From Isoetes taiwanensis (lineage: Eukaryota > Streptophyta > Lycopodiopsida > Isoetales > Isoetaceae), in NCBI GenBank assembly GCA_021234155.1, contig JAJEKV010000041.1, positions 11,602,689 to 11,666,688 of the forward strand: DNA of 64,000 bases, written 5' to 3'. Below, in pieces: positions 56,386 through 64,000 of this stretch. Positions within the stretch are counted from its first letter, which is position 1. Each line of letters opens with the position of its first letter. Position numbers and translations under genes: made by a program. The notes beneath the pieces were generated by a model that was not told where the DNA came from, did no database searches, and saw only the letters and a list, made by a program, of their open reading frames with translations.

Positions 56386-57989
56386 AAAGTCGTTAGTACA
56401 AATCGAAGTCGACCCGGTTTGGGCCTTTCTTAGCGGCAATCAGCGGCCCCTTCAATCTTGTGTCTTTATTTTACGCTGGACCCTCTGAGGCGCATCAAGA
56501 AGGTCTCATTTCATCATTTGGTGGATCGCCTCCCATTAGAAACATATAAATGGAGGTATGTGTCGATTTTGGCTATTTGGTTATTGTTTTGGATATTTAC
56601 AAGTACGTTGCGGTCGATTAGTATTCTTTGCATGTTTGCAACCTTTTGCTCCTCAATATCCTTTGGCGTTTTCACATGATTGTATAATTTGATCGCGTAC
56701 ATCTTTTTGGCCCATGTGGGTTTCTTTAAGGTCATTTAAACTATACATTTTTTTTTTTTCACTTAATGTATACTTTTGTCATGTAGATTAATTCCACGGT
56801 TGATGATTCTTTTTTTTTGCAAGTTGTATCTTGGTGGGTGGCTTTCGACCGGATGTTTGGTTTGGTCTAGTGATATGATGGTCTTGTTCCCTTTTGTTGC
56901 TCGTCTTTCCTTGATATATTAATAGTATGTCTTATTCAGTTGCCTCTTTCTACTCTATTCCATTCGATGATCTTTTTTGCTCTAGTTCATTTGTTTTTCC
57001 AATTGCAATCTATTATGTTTTAGCACACATTAAACCCCGTTCTTTCGGATAGTCCGTCTTTTGTCCTTTCATTGGTTAAGTTTCTCTGGTTCATATCACC
57101 TTGTTGGCTATAATATTGTTGTTCCTTTACATGTGGCTAGCTTGGTGGAGGTTCTTCTTCTTATTATTGTTATTATTATTATTATTTTGTTGTTATTCTA
57201 CCCTTTTTTTTGCTGCATTGTCCAATTATTTCCTATAATATTGGCGCTCCTTAGTGGCAATCACGGTCTTATTTAGCCCATTTGCTCGGTTAATTTTTGT
57301 GTTCTCTTTTCTTTTATATGATCCATCGCTTTATCTAACCTTTGCCTTCTCTTTATTTTTATTTATGCATTAGATCCATTGGCTTCCTTTTGACTTTTTT
57401 TGATATGCTCCTTCTATTCGATTTTCTTGTCACTTTGTTGCGTTTTCTTGGCTTCCTTTTTTCTCTATCTCTCACGTCATATGTGTCTCATCCGTCCAAT
57501 CTTGTTTGTGTCAATTATTTCATTTAGTTGTTGGTTCCTTTTCACCTCATCCATTCCATTATATCCTTTTTGTTGGCGTTAACTCTAATATTTCTTCCAT
57601 TTTGTACTATGTTCCTCTTGTTCACGATCCATTTTCTGTCGGTTTCACTTTGTTTTCTTGTTCGATGGGTCCCTTTGGTTTTATATTAACACATTAAGCT
57701 ATTGACATTCGGCCACTGTATTGACCCTTGCCAGATTCATTGTTCCATTTTGCTTCCATATTTCGTGTTCATTTTGGTTTTGCATGTCCGGTTAATGCCA
57801 TGTTAAACTCATCCGATTTCTTCCACTCTTTCTACCATTGACTCGTAATCCTCTTGAGATTCATTATACTCCTGTTTTCCATTGTTGGGTCGAAATCTAT
57901 TTACATACTATGTTGTCATTTAGATGATGGCGAGGGGATAGCTATCTTGACTTCGAGGAAGGGGTGTAAGGATTCTTGATTGTATATTT

Positions 57990-58311
57990 GGGTAAAAGCA
58001 TGTTAGGGTGTACCACTTTTGGAACCTGCAAAAGTACATACACTAGGTACTTCAGAACTGGGTACTTTCTCATTTTTCTTTTCATTAAAACTAATACAAA
58101 AATCCAAAATAAAAGTCAAGGACATGGTAATCTTCAAAGTTAGGATAAAGATAATGCTATCGAAGATCAATATATATATAAAAAGTTCTAAAACATACCT
58201 TATATTGAGATATTATACAGGTACCCAGTACCCAGTCCTGGCTACCTTTTTAGGTACCTTTTTGATCACTAAATAATACTTTTTAAGGGACACCCTAACA
58301 TGCTTTTACCC
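57990..58311. mobile_element. 322-bp MITE with ~22-bp TIRs
   Basis: The left end GGGTAAAAGCATGTTAGG and right end CCTAACATGCTTTTACCC are perfect inverted repeats, extending a few bases further inward (GTGT/ACAC). The flanks are ATTT on both sides (57986-57989 and 58312-58315). The AT-rich interior carries GGTAC-containing subterminal motifs (ACTGGGTACT, GTACCCAGTACCCAG). No coding capacity. The superfamily is not assigned. Confidence 0.85.
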
Positions 58312-60712
58312 ATTTGGTGAGTAAGGTTCACATTAAATATTTTCACTTCATCGATTCTTATATAGTTTTATTCATATAGTTTCCTTTCACCTTCGAGATT
58401 CTACGCAGTTTGTTTAATGCAGAATTTGGTTATATGCATCTAGTAGATAATGTGTGTAGTGCATGGTTTTGGTTGTGCGTAGGATTTGTACATGTGCCTA
58501 TCTGGTTTCATCGGCACATTAAAGTATTCTTCTCCATAGATCCATTCTTAGCATTGATTTCTTTTATAACTCATTTGTTTTTTTATTTGACCACTTGATC
58601 CACGTTAGGGATGTCTTGTATATTGTTAAAGTGGATTTTGTTGTTCCAATCTTAAAGTTCCTCTTTATGGTCATCTGCGATTACCTCCATCATTGCTCAA
58701 GCAAGGTTTGGATATTGATGGACCATATTCCATTTTTTCTTCTCTGTTTCTGATACTCTCTTATAGTTGTTCCATACTTAGGTTTCTCATCTCAGTGCCA
58801 ACAATGCAGTTAGTCTAGTAGGCCATATATGTTCCATTTTTTCCAATTGCTTGGTTAGTTCCATTGTTTACCCCACTGACTTCGTTAAACCATTGGCCCT
58901 TTGGCTTTTTGCTCTGTATTTTCTCCATGGGTTTCATGAGTTCCTTTGACCCCTTTATATGTATTGGCTCCAATGATACATTTAGTCCTTTGATTCAGTT
59001 GGGCTTTTGCTTCGAATAGATGTTACCCCTTCGTGCCATTTTCCCGTTTTGGTCCCTCTATCTTCTTTTTGTGCCTTTGTCCCAGTGGTTTCACTCAGTA
59101 TCTTTTGCATCCCTTCGATATGCTTAGTTCATTTATCACATTTGTCGTTTTATGCTAGGTTATTTCAGGTTTGTTGCTTGATGTCATTATTCCAGTTACT
59201 TGTTTTCCTGTGGACTTGTTTGGCTAGGTGATCCATCCACTCGCCATTGCTTCATTATCTCAATTTATTTTTTAGCATCATTTGCTCATTTATTTCCATT
59301 TAATCAGTTTTTAAGTACTTTATGCCTTTAAGTTTTGTAATACTTTATGCCTTTATTCTTTCTAGGAGTGTTACATTTGTCCTTGGGTATTAGATTTGCT
59401 CCTTTAAGCTGTTTCTCTGGTTTTTGCTTTGTTTTGTGTTATCTTCGTTTTAGATTCGTTGTGCTTTTCCATCGGCCCCATCACATTGCATTCTCTTTCA
59501 TTTTAGTCCATTAACCCTTGTAGATTAGTTTCTTATTTTCTTTGAAGCATATTTTTCAATTGTTTTTCTTAACTCTACGATTACACATGACATTCTTATT
59601 TCGCTTATATGGTAGCTTTTAGGGGCTAATCCATCCATTTGCCATTCTTCATTATCTAAATGTGCTTTTTTTTTTCCCTCCTTTGCTCATCTTTGTTCCA
59701 TATTTTCCCTTTTCCCAAGTACTTGGTGCCTTTATCTCCATTTGTTTCAGTCTATCGGTCGATTTGTTTGTTTCTAGGTGTTTTATATTGGGTCACTTGG
59801 GTCCTTGGGTTTTTTTGTTTCTATCTCTTTCGCATTGATCCTTTGTTGTCTCTGTTTGTGAATTCACTCCACTTGTTCCATGTGTCCCATCCCGGCTTCA
59901 TTTTGTGCATTCTATTTTGTTGCGGTGACCTTTGTGGGCTTCGTTCCTCCCTTTCTTTATTCCATTTTTCAATCGTTGTATTAAGATTCTACATGCTTCA
60001 TTATGGGTTTGAGTGCGCTCCATTTTTGCTATACATTCCTCATTATAGGTAGCTCCATTTGATATCATTTCTCTATTTTGGTTGTGTTTGCATTGTTTCC
60101 TTAATTTATTTTCTTGAGCTTATTGTTTCATTTAGCTCTAGTAATATTCTATTACTATAGTAGTCACATTGGTTCCTTCTTTGGTTTCTTTGTCTTCTTG
60201 CTCCTTTTTTATTGCTAGTTAGGATCGTTTGCTTTTTTATGGTATCTTTGTTTGTAGTATTCATTGGACATTAGTCATTTGAGATTGTTACTCGATGATG
60301 ACATCATGTTCATGGCTCGTCTACATTGTCGTCCATAAGTTCCTTCCCTCATCTCTTCTTTGCCTATTCCATTGTCTTCTTCATTCTTATGTTCTCGTTT
60401 CCATCTCTCATAACATTCCTCCATCGTGTTCTCCTTCATTTTTATTCATTCCATTGTTTGCATTCCAGCATTACTTGCTCTTTCTGCTTCTTCATTGTTC
60501 CTTTGTCTCTTTCTTCTTCTTATCCCCTTTTTCCTCCATTTTTTCTTGGTTTCCTCTTCCTTCGTTACTCTGATTGCCATCAGCCTTATCTATGCATTCT
60601 TTTCCAGTGACCTTGTACACTCATTTCTCCCTTTCTTTATACTATATTTCTCGCTAGCTTCCCTTTCTTTCAGTTTCCATGCTGAGTAGTTTTTGAGTTT
60701 GTTCCTCTTCTA
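58312..60712. other. T-rich, cryptically simple interior of insertion X
   Basis: Continuation of a 5-kb stretch of TTT-, CATT- and CTTTG-rich text on the plus strand. Long plus-strand frames here (for example 59660-60052) are runs of Phe, Leu, Ser and Ile that follow from composition. No credible gene. Confidence 0.6.
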
Positions 60713-60756
60713 TCGGCCAGTATATGCCTATCATAGGACCCATCCTAGGAATGCCA

Positions 60757-61714
60757 CGGTTCTATTGCGGCGACAATAGAACCGACATTCCTGGATGGGG
60801 GCGTCTACTCCACTCCTCCTATTTATTCAGCCTCTCTTCATTGTTCTATCATCGGCGTTCTCTCCGGGCTAGATTTCTTCTTCTTCTCTATCCTATCGGT
60901 TTCCCTCACCCTCCCTCCCTTGATGGTTTTCATTTTGGTCGTTGTTATTTATTTCCTTTTTCTATGTCCTTTAATTTTGCATTCTTTATTTCCTCAACAT
61001 GGCTTTGTAGCCTCCCGAGGCATACTTGATGGTCTACTCTTTCTCGGCATGGCACTAGTATTTTTATTTATTCATTCATGTTTTTCTCGGTGTGGCTTTG
61101 TAGCCTTTGGGTCAATATTTATTATTCATATTTTTTCTCGTGGCCGCTGTTGCCTCGAGATCATATTTATTGTTTTTCTCGGTGGCGCCTGTAGCCTACG
61201 GCAAGCACTAATCGGTTGTTTTTCCCGCGATGGTCATTCGCGGGGACGGTTCCCGATTGGTTTGTTTTGTTTTTTTCGGCGTGGCCCTGGAGCCTCGAGT
61301 CTTCTTGCCTATGGCATCTAACTCATTGACGGTTTTTTTTTTTTCAGCCTTGATTACGGGGGGATTGTTTAAGGCTTTGTGGTTTTGCCATAGTCGTGGG
61401 ATCATTCTTCAACTATTTGCTTAGGTTTCCTCAAAAACCTAAGAAGGCGTGTTTTCTTCCGATGAGAAGCGGGCCACCGGGTCTTCTCAACTTTGCATCG
61501 ACCAAGTGGCGGGTTAAACCATATTTTATGTTGTATTCTTCAGTTTCATCATGCTCTCGATGATTGTCTAGTTTCGGAGCATTTAAAGTTCATATTTCCA
61601 AATTTATCTATCCCTAGTGAGGGATCCATTTGTACTCAATGTTTTACAAAGCTCAATGAGAACACCACTTCACTTCGGCCAGTATATGCCTATCATAGGA
61701 CCCATCCTAGGAAT
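60757..61714 (-). mobile_element. Helentron-like insertion Y (958 bp), abutting X
   Basis: Same ends as X. Minus orientation starts ATTCCTAGGATGGG (61714-61701) and carries CCCCATCCAGGAAT (60800-60787), then a perfect hairpin of 10-bp arms, GGTTCTATTG/CAATAGAACC, at 60758-60783. Only four bases separate its tip from the start of X, so the two lie head to tail. The interior differs from X, so Y looks like a short non-autonomous relative. It truncates the 3' end of ORF-B. Confidence 0.5.
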
Positions 61715-63210
61715 ATCCTCTAGGAACTTCCGCACTTGGGCTGTTCCCACTGAATGACCCAAGTTCCTAAGGATGTTGACTGAAGATCCCCCCTGCAAGG
61801 CTCTCGCCAAATCTTCTACTCTGCGCTCAGAGGTATAGGCTGCGGTCACTGCCAGTCTTCCCTGCCGCCTGTAAGGTATGGCGAAGTCAAAAATATCGAG
61901 TGCTACCGCTCTCTTCACCAGGATGGCATACTCGGTGTTGGGAGGTAGCCGAGCATGCCGACAAAGCCCGAGTGCAATTAGCATCGATACTCCTTCCTAA
62001 GCCCACGGGGTGAATTTGCCGATGAATTAAGTTATTCTTTCCATCCATCGAGGGAAATAATACCGCGAACGACACATCGTTGTTGGCCGGAATCCTCGCC
62101 TCTCCTGCCTAACTCTGCGGTCTGCAGGCATAGTCATCGACCTCCAAGTGGTGAGCTCCTTGTAGTCTCTCGACTATTATTTGAAGCTCTCCCCAAGGGT
62201 CGAACTAAGCCTCTTACCGCTCAGGAGGCGTTGTCAAGAACTTGCCGGATTAAGATGTTCGAGGTTGTGTGGCGGATCCCCATCTGTTCAGAGCGAGGAA
62301 CTCTTCCTCCTCCGGTGGTTCAGCTCTCCATGATCCGCTCGATGTTCTTGTAGGCTTGGATATCTGGAGGTGGACTGTCCCTGCAAGTGTCGGCTTCCCT
62401 TCAGTGAGTGGGAAGTCGGGGAGTTTCCTCTGGACGATGAAGTCGTCCAGGTCCGTTTCTCGAGTTAGTGCGGCAAAGAACTCACGTGCCGATACTCCTT
62501 TTTCGCACTCGGGAGGACCCGGATGTCGCTTAGGAGCAAATACTCTTGGCCTCGACAATGATGGGGGCTAGGCTTGTGATACCCAGCCCAAGGGGTGGCC
62601 TTGATCCTCCTTCTGAGTTTGCGGCTTCTTTTGAGTCTTGCAACTCTTGTTACGCTAGCCGCTTGCTCTTCCGCTGGGGGAGCTCGACATAGTCCTCATC
62701 CTCTTCCTCGACTCTAGTCTTCTTCTTTTCCTTCTTGCTCCCCGCTCGTCTTTGCGAAGGAGTTGTCCTTATTCTTGCTGTGGCTAATGGGTCCACAGTC
62801 CATGGGGGAATGGAGGTTTCTCCATGGGGTTCGGCTGCACCTGGGTGAGAAAAATTGCTAATCAGAGAGTTGAAAGAGAAGTATTTGATTCGTTGCTGAC
62901 CGGTCGGGGACCATTGGCTGGCATCTTGGCCGGCCTTGTTTAGAGATACTTGGCAATGTTTGGAACATCGCCTAAGGTCGCTTTGAAGGATTGCCTAGGA
63001 ACAAAGTAGCCTACGCAAGGTGGAAGCTGCACCAATGATGGCTCTACCCTAGCTTGAAATTCAGACGGACGGACTGCTATATATCGGGGTTATTGTGCAA
63101 GGTTGCTTGGACATCTATTTCTTTCCCGAAGACCGAAAATCATCGATGTCGACCCCTAAGAAAGATGAGCTACCGGCACTGTACCATCGCCTGAAATCAG
63201 AAGTTGCCAT
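61670..63210 (-). pseudogene. ORF-B, accessory leader gene of element 2
   Basis: Starts at 63210 reading MATSDFRRWY. QLPPCVGYFVP and SFKATLGDVPNIAKYL follow at about 63030-62940. Basic and acidic stretches lie at 62780-62640. Then come REFFAALTRETDLDDFIVQR (62480-62420), EGKPTLAGTVHLQISK (62405-62355) and PEEEEFLALNR (about 62315-62280). The C-terminal segment NTEYAILVKRAVALDIFDFA, RQGRLAVTAAYTSERRVEDL and GTAQVRKFLEDI ends at 61715. Beyond this the frame runs into insertion Y (PRMGPMIGIYWPK then stop), so the natural end is lost. The frame also shifts internally. Function unknown. Confidence 0.65.
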
Positions 63211-63323
63211 GAGTTTAGCGAGGAAGAGACTAGCAAACGGATGCAAGAGCGCCTCAGGGAGCTGAGAAATCGGCTAAGGGGGCAGGAGCAAACTTGTAGG
63301 GTGCTACGTATGAAATGAGGGAC

Positions 63324-63332
63324 CTATTTATA
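63324..63332 (-). promoter_or_regulatory. Internal TATA box for ORF-B of element 2
   Basis: TATAAATAG on the minus strand in the context CCTTTTCTATAAATAGGTCC, 114 bp before the ATG. Context and distance match element 1 at 5245. Confidence 0.7.
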
Positions 63333-63521
63333 GAAAAGGGGAAAACCCTAATTTTTGGGTGACTTGAAAAATTCTTGGGGTTGGGCAATTCTAGCTTATA
63401 TTGGGGTCTAATTGGGATTTGAAAGACTAATTTAAGGGTTTGAGCAATACTGAATTACCTAAAGGTCCTAACATAACAAGTTGGAGATCATCTGGACAAG
63501 TAATGGTGAAGAAATGGTAGG

Positions 63522-63593
63522 AGGTCACACAGGTAGCGCCTCGTTCAAAAACTACACTTTAGTTTCTTGACCAGGCGCGACGTGTGAGACATC
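63522..63593 (-). repeat. Leader hairpin, element 2, unit 1
   Basis: Palindrome: GAGGTCACACAGGTAGCGCC and TCGTTCAAAAACTA pair with TAGTTTCTTGACCAGGCGCG and ACGTGTGAGAC. Almost no loop. Confidence 0.78.
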
Positions 63594-63722
63594 AGTTCCA
63601 TTTTGATCGAAACATGTCCAATTTGGGTAAAATAAAGGTCTAAGGATGACAGACTCATCGATTCAGGTAGAATTGACCCCTTACTTGGTCAATTTGGGAC
63701 TGTTTTGGGAAATTTTGGGCAA

Positions 63723-63793
63723 GGTCTCACAGCTAGCGCCTCGTCCAAAAACTAAACTTTAGTTTCTTGACCAGGCGCGACGTGTGAGACATC
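63723..63793 (-). repeat. Leader hairpin, element 2, unit 2
   Basis: The best-preserved unit. The left arm GGTCTCACAGCTAGCGCC with TCGTCCAAAAACTAAA pairs with TTTAGTTTCTTGACCAGGCG and CGACGTGTGAGAC, about 34 bp with few mismatches. Confidence 0.82.
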
Positions 63794-63934
63794 ACACTTT
63801 TTTGGTCTGAAAATGTCCTATTTTACTAAAATAAAAACTATTACTTGCTAATTCGTCTAAATTAAGCAAGATCAGACACATAAAGTACTCAAAATTGTTC
63901 TATATTACAAAATTTTTGATGATTTACAAAATGT

Positions 63935-64000
63935 TTAAGGGCGTTCTCCCTTGATGCGACTAGCAAGATACATGTCTTGCCTCATAAGTGTTACTCGCTT
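63935..64000 (-). pseudogene. ORF-A C-terminus of element 2 (cut by the window edge)
   Basis: Minus-strand frame KRVTLMRQDMYLASRIKGER, then P and stop at 63935, matching the ORF-A end of element 1 (SATRIKGERI then stop). The following UTR word AAAAATTTTGTAATATAG is conserved in both. Confidence 0.7.

Larger units (their letters stand above)
54916..60752 (-). mobile_element. Helentron-like insertion X (5.8 kb) in element 2
   Basis: In minus orientation it starts ATTCCTAGGATGGG (60752-60739) and ends with the inverted copy CCCATCCAGGAAT (54959-54947), followed by a terminal hairpin GGTTCTAT/ATAGAACC at 54942-54917. A 5' inverted repeat at the terminus, a 3' inverted repeat that is subterminal, and a hairpin at the 3' tip is the layout described for Helitron2/Helentron rolling-circle elements. 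The first 40 bp and last ~155 bp are shared with insertion Y. The interior is strikingly T-rich on the plus strand and has no Rep or helicase motif I can see. Confidence 0.5.
47992..64000 (-). mobile_element. Element 2: sister of element 1, minus strand, incomplete at the window edge
   Basis: Minus-strand chromovirus-type element. Its 3' LTR is 47992-49472. Going up the coordinates follow the polypurine tract, 3' UTR, chromodomain and integrase, RNase H and RT, protease, gag, a 6.8-kb double insertion, ORF-B, its TATA box, two leader hairpins and the last codons of ORF-A at 63935-64000. The 5' LTR must lie beyond the window, at an expected distance of about 2-3.5 kb judging from element 1. 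Content and order match element 1 throughout. All genes are frameshifted. Confidence 0.92.

Noticed and set aside
59660-60689. Long plus-strand frames rich in Phe, Leu, Ser and Ile, resembling membrane proteins
   Set aside because: They lie in a T-rich tract where such residues are expected. Overlapping frames all look alike and none has a conserved motif.
54916-61714. Insertion X/Y as an LTR retrotransposon whose LTRs are the ~155-bp repeat
   Set aside because: The repeat is shared only for ~155 bp, there is no TG...CA end, primer site or polypurine tract, and the opposite 40-bp ends also repeat, which fits two abutting elements with common termini.

Overview
This is nuclear DNA from a land plant, almost certainly a vascular plant with a large, repeat-rich genome. 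The evidence is a five-exon plant-type cytochrome P450, several Ty3/gypsy chromodomain retrotransposons primed by initiator tRNA-Met, 5'-truncated plant LINEs with poly(A) tails, MITEs and long microsatellites. The species cannot be named from the sequence. There are no prokaryotic operons, rRNA genes, functional tRNA genes or CRISPR arrays. The only intact conventional gene I can assemble is the P450 on the minus strand at 27757-25596.

Layout. 1-1155 and 14248-14863 are the two halves of one block that also occurs at 24173-25741 (3' end of the P450 plus its downstream flank). The first copy is split by a 13.1-kb LTR retrotransposon (element 1, 1161-14247, plus strand) flanked by the 5-bp duplication GTGGT. 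15430-17450 is a diverged ~180-bp tandem array carrying a truncated LINE. 18476-20500 is an old third copy of the leader genes of element 1. 20950-23620 is a minus-strand LINE relic interrupted by a 1.7-kb MULE-like element with a 10-bp target duplication. 25596-27841 is the P450 and its TATA box. 28692-28845 is a small inverted-repeat element. 32678-41487 is a gag-only LTR element (element 3) with a truncated 3' LTR. 41541-42231 is a decayed FCP1/NIF phosphatase-like fragment. 42884-43202 is a very long TCC repeat. 43914-46960 is a broken transposase-like gene (minus) invaded by two poly(A)-tailed insertions. 47992 to the window end is element 2, a minus-strand sister of element 1 that carries two abutting Helentron-like insertions (54916-61714), one of which holds a MITE.

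The most unusual system is the 5' leader of elements 1 and 2. Between the primer-binding site and gag lie two extra genes, ORF-A (about 420 codons) and ORF-B (about 510 codons). In element 1 each is preceded by the same module: two ~70-nt palindromic hairpins, then a TATAAATAG box, then about 110 nt of leader and the ATG. Element 2 shows the same module before ORF-B. The ancient third copy keeps the order ORF-A, two hairpins, ORF-B; its hairpin sequence has drifted but the arms still pair. This looks like a chromovirus lineage carrying two internal, separately promoted accessory transcription units. Gag-pol is possibly made by splicing, because a conserved 3' splice-like site sits just before gag.

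All three LTR elements share end signatures: TGTGACGTTC at the 5' end, RCGTCACA at the 3' end, a hairpin just inside the 3' end, a GGTGGGGAGAA-like polypurine tract and an initiator-Met primer site. The gag-only element 3 may therefore have been mobilised by the larger family. Reading frames in both large elements are broken by many small indels, often at CG-rich words or homopolymers. I cannot separate true decay from consensus error.
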